Assembly (NCBI GenBank): GCA_913051545.1
Contig: CAJXCD010000001.1
Location: forward strand, 1-64,000
DNA: 64,000 bases
Direction: 5' to 3'
DNA from: an uncultured Chloroflexota bacterium
Lineage (GTDB): Bacteria; Chloroflexota; Dehalococcoidia; Lucifugimonadales; CAJXCD01
Shown here: positions 15,777 to 24,450 of the stretch, piece by piece
How positions within the stretch are numbered: the stretch's first letter is position 1
Layout: each line of letters opens with the position of its first letter
Notes under the pieces: model-generated
What the model was told of the DNA's origin: nothing
Database searches by the model: none
Seen by the model: the letters and a program-made list of their open reading frames with translations, nothing else
Translations under genes and position numbers: made by a program

Positions 15777-16646
15777 ATGAAACTCTCAGATCAGCAAATA
15801 TATTTTTTTAAGACTTTCGGATTTTTAACCTTCCCTGGCTACTTCTTAAACGAAATAGATTCAATAATTTCTGAATTTGAAAAAGTGTGGTCGTTGAACG
15901 GGGGAGGACATGCAGGAACAGAACATGACGAAAAACGACGTTCAGCATTATCTCATTTCATAGACCAGAACGTATATCTCTCTTCTCTGCTGGATGACAA
16001 TCGCATTAATGATGCAGTCAGCTCTTTACTAGGTAATGACTTTAACTACAGTTCAAGTGACGGGAATTTCTATGTTGGAGACACAAAATGGCACTCCGAT
16101 TGGAAATGGCCTAAAGAACCCGGAACCAGCAATAGAAAATATTTAAGCATTAAAATGGCTTTCTATCTTGACCACGTGACGCGTGAAACAGGGTGTCTAA
16201 GAGTGATACCAGGCAGCCACCTCATTGGCGATAGTTTTTCAGATAACCTCCATAATCTTCTCACCGAAAACAGTACACTTGAAACTATCTCAACACTAGT
16301 TAACCCAGGAGACAATGTACCGTCATTTGCACTTGAAAGCGTACCAGGAGACGTCGTTTTGTTTGACCACTCAATAAAACATAGCTCGTGGGGAGGCAGC
16401 ACTAGAAGACGCATGTTCACAATGAATTTTGAGGAACGTTACGCTCAAGAAGACATCCATATACTGAAAGAGAAAATGGGTACCATGACCAGATTCTGGA
16501 CGGACAAAGCCTATGGAGACATAATGGTAAAAACAGCAAGTCCAGAAAGAATGCGACATTTAGAACAACGCCTATCCAACCAGTCTCACCTACCCGATCT
16601 AGCCTACAAAGCAAAAACCGAAATGCAAGAACCGTCCAGAGGGTAA
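15777..16646 (+). CDS. Phytanoyl-CoA dioxygenase (PhyH)-like Fe(II)/2-oxoglutarate oxygenase
   Basis: A 289-residue member of the PhyH family. The iron-binding HxD is His106/Asp108 (KWHSDWKWP). The distal His is probably His202 in DHSIKHSSWGG, followed by the 2-oxoglutarate-binding Arg of TRRRMF. The N-terminal QQIYFFKTFGFLTFPGYF is typical, and GCLRVIPGSH is the conserved central strand. Such enzymes hydroxylate diverse small molecules, and SAR202-like bacteria carry many of them. The close spacing after the amidohydrolases suggests a shared catabolic route, which is inference. The ATG has AGGAAA 8 bases upstream. Confidence 0.88.
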   Translation: MKLSDQQIYFFKTFGFLTFPGYFLNEIDSIISEFEKVWSLNGGGHAGTEHDEKRRSALSHFIDQNVYLSSLLDDNRINDAVSSLLGNDFNYSSSDGNFYVGDTKWHSDWKWPKEPGTSNRKYLSIKMAFYLDHVTRETGCLRVIPGSHLIGDSFSDNLHNLLTENSTLETISTLVNPGDNVPSFALESVPGDVVLFDHSIKHSSWGGSTRRRMFTMNFEERYAQEDIHILKEKMGTMTRFWTDKAYGDIMVKTASPERMRHLEQRLSNQSHLPDLAYKAKTEMQEPSRG

Positions 16647-16696
16647 GATAAAAGTGCGCCTACTATTATATCCCTTTTTTTAGGCCTATCAGTGCG

Positions 16697-17506
16697 CTAG
16701 CCTATACCACAAAAAATTTCGTAATCTATCAGTTCGGTTACCGTAGGCGTGTCCCCGCATAGAGGGCATTCTTTGTTACGTCGCACTTTAACCGTTCTAA
16801 AATCCATATCCAAACCATCTATTAGTAACAAGCGTCCAGAGAGAGATTCTCCTATGCCCATTATCAATTTAACTGTTTCTGTCGCCTGTATCGAACCGAC
16901 TAAGCCAGGAAGCATTCCTAGTACTCCTGCCTCAGCACAACTCGGAACTTCCCCAGCAGGTGGAGGTTCAGGGAACAAACATCGATAGCAACCATTGCCT
17001 GGAATAAACACACTGGCCTGGCCATCAAAAATTAATATACTACCATCCACCAAAGGCTTATTACTCAAGTAGGAGGCATCATTGATTAGATATCTGGCGG
17101 GGAAATTATCAGCTCCATTTACTACCACATCGTAACCGGATATAACCTCCATAGCATTCTCAGAAGTAATTGGACTCTCATGTAAAACAACTTTCACATC
17201 AGGATTATAAGCATTGATAGTTTCTTTAGCAGATTCAACTTTTCTCCTACCTATGTCGTCATTTTGATGAAGGATTTGACGTTGCAGGTTCGTTACATCT
17301 ACCGTATCAAAGTCTACTATCCCTATCATACCTACACCAGCTAATGCCAAATATACAGCTACGGGAGATCCCAAACCTCCAGCACCTATAACTAAAACTT
17401 TGGCATCAAGCAGTTTACGCTGCCCTGAACTACCCACCTGAGGCATTATTATATGCCTACTATAACGCTGCACCTGATATGGTGTTAGCGCACTATGTGA
17501 TACCAT
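16697..17506 (-). CDS. moeB: ThiF/MoeB/HesA-family E1-like adenylyltransferase
   Basis: A 269-residue protein that should adenylate the C-terminus of a ThiS or MoaD-like sulfur carrier. The Rossmann ATP-binding motif is GAGGLGSPVAVYLALAG, NLQRQILH is the adjacent Arg motif and GADNFPARYLIND follows. Two CxxC pairs (CYRC and CPLC) should bind zinc. There is no rhodanese domain. No MoaD, ThiS or cysteine-desulfurase gene is adjacent, so the pathway (molybdopterin, thiamine or cysteine) cannot be fixed. The ATG at 17506 follows GGTGA at the right distance and starts at the usual place; an ATG at 17527 would add seven residues. Confidence 0.9.
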   Translation of the reverse strand: MVSHSALTPYQVQRYSRHIIMPQVGSSGQRKLLDAKVLVIGAGGLGSPVAVYLALAGVGMIGIVDFDTVDVTNLQRQILHQNDDIGRRKVESAKETINAYNPDVKVVLHESPITSENAMEVISGYDVVVNGADNFPARYLINDASYLSNKPLVDGSILIFDGQASVFIPGNGCYRCLFPEPPPAGEVPSCAEAGVLGMLPGLVGSIQATETVKLIMGIGESLSGRLLLIDGLDMDFRTVKVRRNKECPLCGDTPTVTELIDYEIFCGIG

Positions 17507-17697
17507 GCGATTCACCTTCTCCTTCATCCTTCCAAAAACGAATTGCTTGGGACTATAGGATGTTATCTATTACTATCAGTCTTTAAAGTATAATTCATAT
17601 GACGTCACTTAATAATTTAAGATTCGATTGAAAAATTATAGCATTAGGGCATAGGTGCTTCAACGATAATCCACGCTAAAGGCTCATATATTACAAA

Positions 17698-17706
17698 TGG
17701 TATAAT
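17698..17706 (+). promoter_or_regulatory. Extended -10 promoter of coaX
   Basis: TGG followed directly by TATAAT (17701-17706) forms an extended -10. Transcription would start near 17713, giving a leader of about 65 bases to the coaX ATG. No convincing -35 is seen. The leader has no strong ribosome-binding site. Confidence 0.45.
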
Positions 17707-17778
17707 AGTCGATCATAGAGTACAGTCTAGCACCTACTCGAATACGTTCAATATCAACCTGAATCCACAAATCTAATT

Positions 17779-18564
17779 ATGCTACTCACTCTAGACATCG
17801 GAAATACAATGTTAACTTTCGGCGTTTTCAATAATACCGAAGGCGCCAAGGAAGATTTCGAGCCATTACACACGTGGAAAGTAGCTACTGATACAAACAA
17901 GCTACCAGACGAATATGGTTTACTCGTCATCAATTTAATGAGATTGGAATCTATATCTACTGAGGATATAGATTCAGTAATATTGTGCAGTGTTGTACCG
18001 CCTCTAACTTCTAGTTTCGTAGAATTGTCTAAGTCTTATTTTGGTCTCACACCCATGGTAATAGGTCCAGGATTAAAAACTGGCATCCGTATCCTATACG
18101 ATAGCCCCAGAGACGTAGGTGCAGATCGGATAGCGGATGCTGCCGCCACCTTGAATATATATGGAGGACCTGCCATCATCGTTGACTTCGGAACAGCCAC
18201 TGTGTTTGATGCAATCTCGGAAAATGGGGATTATCTGGGGGGAGCTTTAGTACCTGGTGTAACAGTTGCTGCTGAGGCCCTGTTTAATAGCGCCTCTCAA
18301 TTAAGGAGAGTAGAATTAGAAAGACCGTCAACCGCAATAGGGAAAAACACTATACATGCTATACAATCTGGATTAATCCTAGGGTACACTGACATGGTAT
18401 CCGGTATGGTTAACAGGTTCAATGAAGAACTCGGCGGACAAAGTAAAGTAGTCGCTACGGGCGGACTCGCAAACATGATGGCCAAAGAAACAAGTATATT
18501 TGATATAGTTAATCAAAATCTTACTCTTCAAGGACTGAAAATTATTCATGAAATGAATTCGTAA
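17779..18564 (+). CDS. coaX: Type III pantothenate kinase
   Basis: First step of coenzyme A synthesis, pantothenate to 4'-phosphopantothenate. The 261-residue protein has the ASKHA-fold motifs: LTLDIGNTMLTFGVF at the N-terminus, GADRIADAAA in the middle and VDFGTATVFDAIS as the second phosphate loop. VATGGLANM is the third. It is followed by coaBC, which performs the next two steps in the same pathway. The gene ends about 48 bases before the coaBC ATG. Only one start is reasonable. Confidence 0.96.
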   Translation: MLLTLDIGNTMLTFGVFNNTEGAKEDFEPLHTWKVATDTNKLPDEYGLLVINLMRLESISTEDIDSVILCSVVPPLTSSFVELSKSYFGLTPMVIGPGLKTGIRILYDSPRDVGADRIADAAATLNIYGGPAIIVDFGTATVFDAISENGDYLGGALVPGVTVAAEALFNSASQLRRVELERPSTAIGKNTIHAIQSGLILGYTDMVSGMVNRFNEELGGQSKVVATGGLANMMAKETSIFDIVNQNLTLQGLKIIHEMNS

Positions 18565-18611
18565 AAATGCCGCGGCATTGGCCTTTACCAATCAAGAAAG
18601 GAAGGGACCGA

Positions 18612-19820
18612 ATGATGCCAAATTCTGTACACGGAAAATCGATACTACTCGGGATTTCTGGAAGCATTTCTTCGTACAAAGCCGTCGACTTGGCTAGCAA
18701 GCTTGTTCAACATGGTGCAGACCTAGATGTAATCATGACATCTTCAGCTGCACAGTTTATAGCTCCACTAACCTTCGAAAGCATCATACATAAACCTGTA
18801 ATACAAGATGTCTTTACATCCGGATCTGAGGAGGGAATTTACCACATTTCTGCCACCGAACAGGCAGATTTAGTAGTCATAGCACCTGCAACAGCAAATA
18901 TGATTGCTAAGATAGCTAACGGATTATGTGACGATCCCATTTCCTTAGCTGTTCTTTCATCAAAAGCACCAGTTATAGTTTGTCCAGCCATGGACGGTCA
19001 TATGTACCAAAATCCGGCGACTCAAGAAAATATACAAAAATTAACCGACCGTGGCATCGTGTTAGTCGGACCTACAACAGGACATCTCGCCTCTGGTTCA
19101 ATTGGGCAAGGTCGTTTAGTAGAACCTTCTGATATATTGGGTCACATTAGATTATTGCTAGGCCAAACAGGTGATCTAGCAGGCAGAAAAATTGTAGTGA
19201 GTGCTGGAGGCACTCAAGAAGCTATTGACCCCGTAAGATTCTTAGGAAATCGTTCTTCCGGGAAAATGGGATATGCTCTGGCAGAGGCTGCAATCGACAG
19301 AGGTGCAAATACAGTCTTAATAGCTGCTCCGAACAACCTTACTAATCCAATTGGAGCCAAAATCCTGGAAGTTGTTACTGCTAAAGAAATGCATCGTGCC
19401 ATATTAAATGAGATGGAAGACTGTGACATATTGATTATGCCCGCCGCAGTAGCAGACTGGCGCCCAAAAGAAACTTCAAAAAATAAGATCAAAAAGAATG
19501 ACCTGGAAAATTGGTCAATTACGCTCCACAAAAACGAAGATATCCTCAGAAGTATCAAAGAGGCAGATCTAGTAAAAGTTGGGTTCGCTGCTGAAACCGA
19601 AAACACATTATCTCAAGCTCGCCAGAAGCTTAACGAAAAAAATCTTAACCTAATAGTTGCCAATAATGTAACTGAAACTGATATTGGATTCGGTTCCGAG
19701 AATAATGAAGTGATACTAATTGATCGCGAAGGCAACATTAATGAGTTAGGGTTACTAAGCAAATATGAAATCGGACAACATATACTAAATGCAGTAGCCC
19801 CCATGTTAAAACCTACATAA
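18612..19820 (+). CDS. coaBC: Bifunctional phosphopantothenoylcysteine decarboxylase/synthase CoaBC
   Basis: Joins 4'-phosphopantothenate to cysteine (CoaB) and decarboxylates the product (CoaC). The N-terminal FMN-binding CoaC part shows LGISGSISSYKAVDLASKL, the active-site His in EGIYHISAT and the CPAMDGHMY motif. Asp replaces the Asn of the usual PAMN, a variant I believe also occurs in relatives. The CoaB part begins at about residue 200 with VSAGGTQEAIDPVRFLGNRSSGKMG. ATG at 18612 or 18615 follows AAAGGAAGGG; the upstream ATG at 18567 would add residues without homology. Confidence 0.95.
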   Translation: MMPNSVHGKSILLGISGSISSYKAVDLASKLVQHGADLDVIMTSSAAQFIAPLTFESIIHKPVIQDVFTSGSEEGIYHISATEQADLVVIAPATANMIAKIANGLCDDPISLAVLSSKAPVIVCPAMDGHMYQNPATQENIQKLTDRGIVLVGPTTGHLASGSIGQGRLVEPSDILGHIRLLLGQTGDLAGRKIVVSAGGTQEAIDPVRFLGNRSSGKMGYALAEAAIDRGANTVLIAAPNNLTNPIGAKILEVVTAKEMHRAILNEMEDCDILIMPAAVADWRPKETSKNKIKKNDLENWSITLHKNEDILRSIKEADLVKVGFAAETENTLSQARQKLNEKNLNLIVANNVTETDIGFGSENNEVILIDREGNINELGLLSKYEIGQHILNAVAPMLKPT

Positions 19821-19985
19821 CTTTCATTCGATTTCTAATTCTAATTCTAATTGGTACAGTATATGTTAATTCATAAATATGCCTGCATATGCTGTTCGGA
19901 GTTAATAGAATAGTTGATTTTCTCATATTTCTACATGATTCATGTTCTCCGTTTCTAATTTAGTCATTCTAGCAAGCCCGTCCTA

Positions 19986-19994
19986 TGCTATACT
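19986..19994 (+). promoter_or_regulatory. Extended -10 promoter of prs-secA
   Basis: TGC followed by TATACT (19989-19994) forms an extended -10 with no clear -35. Transcription would start near 20001, about 40 bases before the prs ATG. The preceding 165 bases hold only a three-unit TTCTAA repeat (19833-19850). Confidence 0.4.
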
Positions 19995-20041
19995 TCCAAT
20001 GCAAATCGTTATATTTACCTTGAAAAGGCTTGGTGAAAATC

Positions 20042-21007
20042 ATGCCCCTCTTTAATGGCATTAAAGTATTTAGTGGTAATGCGCATCCTGCACTTACAAG
20101 AGATATTTGTTCCTACCTAGATATAAAGCCGGCCAGGAATGAAGTTTTTAAGTTCAGCAATGATGAAACATTCGTTAGGGTGCTTGAAAATATACGCGAA
20201 GAAGATGTTTTCCTTGTTCAACCTATATCTAAACCAGTTAACGAACACTTGATGGAACTTTGGATAATGATAGATGCAGCCAGGCGTGCTTCCGCTGGTC
20301 GCATAACTGCCGTGATTCCTTACTACGCTTACGGTAGAACCGACAAAAAAGACCAACCGCGAGTCGCGATAACAGCACGCTTAGTTGCAGATTTCATTAC
20401 TGCAGCAGGCGCAGATCGTGTACTGACAATGAACCTGCATGCAGGTCAGATACAAGGATTTTTTAACATACCACTAGACGAACTCGATGCAACAGATTTA
20501 ATTGCAGAACAATTTAGGCTTAAAAATTTGGAGGATCTGATAGTAGTTGCCCCAGATGTAGGAGCAGCGAAAATGGCCAGAGACATGGCTGATAGATTAA
20601 ATTGCCCCATGGCAATTATAGAAAAGCAACGTATAGGAAATAGCGACACTGTCAAAGCAACAAATGTGATCGGTGACGTAAAAAATAAAATTGCCCTAAT
20701 ACTAGATGGAGAAATTGACACCGGCGGAAGCGTCTCAGCCGCGGCAAAAGCACTTACCACTCACGGGGCTAAGAAAGTTTACTGTGGCGTAGTTCACCCT
20801 ATTCTGTCAGGAGATGCTCATAAAACCCTTGCCAACAGTGTTTTAAATGAAACCGTCGTAACAGACACACTTCCTATCCCTAAAGAAAAACTCTTCCCGG
20901 GGCTACAAGTCGTGTCAGTAGCCAGTCTTCTTGGAGAAGCGATCCGAAGAATCCACAATGGGATGTCTGTTGGCGCCATGTTTGAACGCAAGGAACTAAA
21001 TCGATGA
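20042..21007 (+). CDS. prs: Ribose-phosphate pyrophosphokinase (PRPP synthetase)
   Basis: Makes PRPP from ribose 5-phosphate and ATP, which also feeds histidine and purine synthesis. About 321 residues with KVFSGNAHPALTRDI, the NLHAGQIQGFF motif with its active-site His, and PDVGAAKMARDMADRL. The PRPP-binding loop reads LDGEIDTGGSVSAAAKAL. Most homologues have two acidic residues (DD) at the start; here the second is Gly. TTG (20030), GTG (20033) and ATG (20042) are all in frame; ATG follows GGTGA by 5 bases. The stop overlaps the secA ATG by four bases. Confidence 0.93.
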   Translation: MPLFNGIKVFSGNAHPALTRDICSYLDIKPARNEVFKFSNDETFVRVLENIREEDVFLVQPISKPVNEHLMELWIMIDAARRASAGRITAVIPYYAYGRTDKKDQPRVAITARLVADFITAAGADRVLTMNLHAGQIQGFFNIPLDELDATDLIAEQFRLKNLEDLIVVAPDVGAAKMARDMADRLNCPMAIIEKQRIGNSDTVKATNVIGDVKNKIALILDGEIDTGGSVSAAAKALTTHGAKKVYCGVVHPILSGDAHKTLANSVLNETVVTDTLPIPKEKLFPGLQVVSVASLLGEAIRRIHNGMSVGAMFERKELNR

Positions 21008-23637
21008 TTAAAGCTCTGGGAAAGATTTTAGGATTTTCATCTGATAGAAGCCTAAAAAAACTCCAGCCAGTCGTAGACAGGATCAACGCTTTCGAGTCAA
21101 AATTCCAAACTCTTTCTGATACTCAACTACGCTCAAAAACCGAACATTTCAAATCTCGTTTGCAAAACGGTGAATCACTAGATGATTTACTCCCAGAGAG
21201 TTTTGCCACCGTTAGGGAAGCGGCTAAGCGTACTTTGGGACAACGCCATTTCGACGTTCAGCTAATGGGTGGGATAGTTCTGCATCAAGGTAAAATTGCT
21301 GAAATGAGGACGGGAGAGGGTAAAACTCTAGTTGCTACTTTGTCCGCATACCTAAATGCTCTCGAAGATAAAGGGGTTCACGTCGTGACTGTGAACGACT
21401 ATTTAGCTAGACGTGATGCGCAATGGATGGGGTCTATATATAACCTTTTAGGTCTCACAACTGGCACCTTACAACATGATTCTGCATTGATTTTTGAACC
21501 TTCAAATAATTCACCTGATGATCACAAAGGCAACCAAACTTCCGTGCCACGTGATCAAGCTTATCAGGCAAATATCACATACGGAACCAATAATGAATTT
21601 GGTTTTGATTACCTACGTGACAATATGGCAATCGATACTTCCCACCGCGTGCAGAGAAAATTAAGCTATGCCATCGTAGATGAAGTAGACAACATATTAA
21701 TTGACGAAGCAAGAACTCCTTTAATTATCAGTGGGCCTGCAGAAGAATCCGGGAAAGAATATCTGACGTTCGCCCGTCTAGTACCCAACTTTAGGGATCA
21801 GGAAGATTACACTATAGACCAAAAACATCGGTCTGTGTCTTTAACACCTGAAGGAGTGGCCAAGATAGAAAAAATGCTTAAGGTGGATAATCTGTATAAC
21901 CCTGAAAATATAAAGTTAGTACATTTTGTAGAAAACGCACTCAGAGCAAAAGCACTATTTGAGAAAGATAAAGAATATGTCGTTAGAAATGGAGAAGTGG
22001 TAATTGTAGACGAGTTTACTGGCCGCTTAATGCCAGGACGTAGATTTTCTGATGGACTACACCAAGCGTTAGAGGCAAAAGAGGCAGTAACCATACAACG
22101 TGAAACTATCACATACGCAACCATTACCCTACAAAATTATTTTCGCCTCTATTCAAAACTGTCAGGAATGACAGGAACAGCAGTAACAGAAGCTGAGGAA
22201 TTTTTCAAAATCTACAAGCTAGATGTCCAAGAAATACCAACTAACCTGCCTATGATTCGAAATGACAAAACTGACTTGATTTACAAAGACCAAAATTCCA
22301 AATTCAATGCCGTAATAAATCACGTTAAAGAACGCCACAATCTTGGCCAACCTGTCCTCGTAGGAACAACCGACATATCCAAATCTGAACTGATTAGTGA
22401 CAAACTAAAACGTCAGGGAATACCTCACGAGGTATTGAATGCCAAACAGCATGAACAGGAAGCATCAATAGTTGCTCAAGCCGGCAGACCAGGATCAGTA
22501 ACAGTTGCGACAAATATGGCTGGCAGAGGTACGGATATAGTACTAGGAGGTAATCCTGAAACTCTAGAAATTCCTACGGAGAAATGGCAATCTGATCACG
22601 ATAAGGTAGTTTCATTAGGAGGATTGTATATTATCGGCACAGAAAGACACGAAGCAAGAAGGATAGACAACCAGCTACGTGGCCGATCTGGAAGGCAAGG
22701 AGATCCTGGAACTTCGCAGTTTTTTGTAGCATTAGATGATGTATTAATGAAAAGATTTGGAGGGGAACGTATAAAATCCGTTATGGAGTGGGCCGGGGTT
22801 GAGGAAGACATTCCTCTTGAAAACAACATGCTTTCTAAAACGTTAGAAGGTGCTCAAGTCAAAGTAGAAGCTTACAATTTTGACATACGCAAACATTTGG
22901 TGGAATACGATGACGTAGTTAACACTCATCGCAACATTATTTATGAGGAAAGAGACAAAATATTAGAAGGGTCTAACCTAAAACCCAACATACAGTCATT
23001 GGTATCCAAAGAACTTAGTTATATAGTGTCAAGATATATAACTGGTATACCGCCGGAGGATTGGGATACGGAAGCCTTGGTGCACGAACTGAATGGCATT
23101 CTGCCATTAATTGAGAATGATATTAGGATTCGAGACATTGACGGGATGAATGAAGACGAAATAGAAAAAACCATCCATACGGTTGCTACGAATATGTACG
23201 AAACACAAGAATCAAATGTCACACCAGAATTAATGAGAACAATAGAACGTCGAGTAATGCTAAATTTTATTGACTCCAACTGGGTTCCGCATTTAACTAC
23301 CATGGAAAATTTGAGACAGGGGATAGGACTATATGCCTATGGACAGCGTGACCCATTGGTAATGTACAAGAAAGAGGGCCGAGATAAATTTGAAGCCTTA
23401 TTAGACCGCATTCAGTATGACATAGTACATTCAATTTACAACATTCCTGGCAATCAGCATGCTACGGATAAAAACCTTGTGCAGAATCAAAAACATTCAG
23501 TGCGCCGTAGTAATACCCTAACCCCATCAGCGAAATCTGGAATGGATCAGCCATCCTCCTCTTCATATCGCAAAGTCGGTAGAAACGACCCTTGCCCATG
23601 TGGTAGTAACAAAAAATATAAACGGTGCCACGGCTGA
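21004..23637 (+). CDS. secA: Preprotein translocase ATPase SecA
   Basis: Motor ATPase of the Sec pathway, 877 residues. Walker A-like EMRTGEGKTLVATL is near residue 100. The DEVDNILIDEARTPLIISG motor motif, TGRLMPGRRFSDGLHQA and TNMAGRGTDIVLGGNPE follow. The C-terminal zinc motif CPCGSNKKYKRCHG (SEC-C) is intact. It overlaps prs by four bases, an unusual partner for secA, so both are probably one transcript. Other Sec genes are not in the window. Confidence 0.98.
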   Translation: MIKALGKILGFSSDRSLKKLQPVVDRINAFESKFQTLSDTQLRSKTEHFKSRLQNGESLDDLLPESFATVREAAKRTLGQRHFDVQLMGGIVLHQGKIAEMRTGEGKTLVATLSAYLNALEDKGVHVVTVNDYLARRDAQWMGSIYNLLGLTTGTLQHDSALIFEPSNNSPDDHKGNQTSVPRDQAYQANITYGTNNEFGFDYLRDNMAIDTSHRVQRKLSYAIVDEVDNILIDEARTPLIISGPAEESGKEYLTFARLVPNFRDQEDYTIDQKHRSVSLTPEGVAKIEKMLKVDNLYNPENIKLVHFVENALRAKALFEKDKEYVVRNGEVVIVDEFTGRLMPGRRFSDGLHQALEAKEAVTIQRETITYATITLQNYFRLYSKLSGMTGTAVTEAEEFFKIYKLDVQEIPTNLPMIRNDKTDLIYKDQNSKFNAVINHVKERHNLGQPVLVGTTDISKSELISDKLKRQGIPHEVLNAKQHEQEASIVAQAGRPGSVTVATNMAGRGTDIVLGGNPETLEIPTEKWQSDHDKVVSLGGLYIIGTERHEARRIDNQLRGRSGRQGDPGTSQFFVALDDVLMKRFGGERIKSVMEWAGVEEDIPLENNMLSKTLEGAQVKVEAYNFDIRKHLVEYDDVVNTHRNIIYEERDKILEGSNLKPNIQSLVSKELSYIVSRYITGIPPEDWDTEALVHELNGILPLIENDIRIRDIDGMNEDEIEKTIHTVATNMYETQESNVTPELMRTIERRVMLNFIDSNWVPHLTTMENLRQGIGLYAYGQRDPLVMYKKEGRDKFEALLDRIQYDIVHSIYNIPGNQHATDKNLVQNQKHSVRRSNTLTPSAKSGMDQPSSSSYRKVGRNDPCPCGSNKKYKRCHG

Positions 23638-23676
23638 CATGCACATACTAACGCACCGGGATGTAACTAAACCACA

Positions 23677-24450
23677 ATGGTAGCGAAAAAGACCGTTCCG
23701 GGCACTCTTCGTATCGATCCTGCTAAACGAGACTATGTCAAAGAACCTACTATAGCAATAAAGCACTTAAGCGACTCTCTGCGTAAGGGACGTGATTGGC
23801 CTACTTGCTTATTCGAATCAATGGCACTGTGGACATCCGCTGAAGATGTATATAGAGGACGTCGCCAAACTTACTTCATTGCAGGTGAAGCTTTCGATTG
23901 GCTGCTTCTTGCGGAAAGATTGTGTAATTCTGCAAGAAATCTAATCCCTCAGCAAGAAAGAGATTCTCTATTGTTTAATGGCCAGTTTCCCAGTTACTTT
24001 AATCCCTCCACAATAAAAAATTTACTTGGTATTGAAAAATATAGAGGTTTCCTAAATTTCTTCTACGGAATCACAGTTGAAGAAGCATTATTGTTAGCGA
24101 CGGAACTTGAGGTGCAAAAAAAGCACGAGGGCAACGGATTATTATATATAGAAGATCATACGGATGAAGCTTTCCATAAAGTGTATAGAAAATCAATGCA
24201 CGAGTTACTTAGTTGTTTTCGTAAAAGTAACAACTATTCATCCAGAAATACCATGAACGTATCTGAAGCCAAAGAATTCACTTATTGGTTATTCAAGTAC
24301 CGTGTTGCAAATGCTGATAAAGCAAAAATTGCAAGTGATACGAGAAAGGGGCTGAATCAGATTAAGAAAATGGGAGCACATTTAAATCCCGAAGATCAAG
24401 CTCGTGATTTGTTATTAAAACAACAAATATATCGAGATTACTCATCCTAG
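23677..24450 (+). CDS. Conserved-looking protein of unknown function downstream of secA
   Basis: A 257-residue protein I do not recognise. It has no signal peptide or membrane helix, and appears to be soluble and mixed alpha-helical. Notable segments are KHLSDSLRKGRDWPTCLFES, YRGRRQTYFIAGEAFDWLLLAERL and FFYGITVEEALLLATELEVQ. Both ends are rich in Lys and Arg. The composition and codon use match its neighbours, so it looks like a real gene. It follows secA by 39 bases on the same strand and converges with valS, overlapping the last codons by 9 bases. Confidence 0.8.
   Translation: MVAKKTVPGTLRIDPAKRDYVKEPTIAIKHLSDSLRKGRDWPTCLFESMALWTSAEDVYRGRRQTYFIAGEAFDWLLLAERLCNSARNLIPQQERDSLLFNGQFPSYFNPSTIKNLLGIEKYRGFLNFFYGITVEEALLLATELEVQKKHEGNGLLYIEDHTDEAFHKVYRKSMHELLSCFRKSNNYSSRNTMNVSEAKEFTYWLFKYRVANADKAKIASDTRKGLNQIKKMGAHLNPEDQARDLLLKQQIYRDYSS

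Noticed and set aside
15777-16646. PhyH gene as the start of a known halogenase or ectoine hydroxylase
   Set aside because: The HxD motif is intact, so it is not a halogenase with Gly or Ala there; ectoine genes are absent and the motifs do not match EctD specifically.
19833-19850. TTCTAA repeated three times
   Set aside because: Too short to be more than chance low-complexity sequence in an AT-rich spacer.
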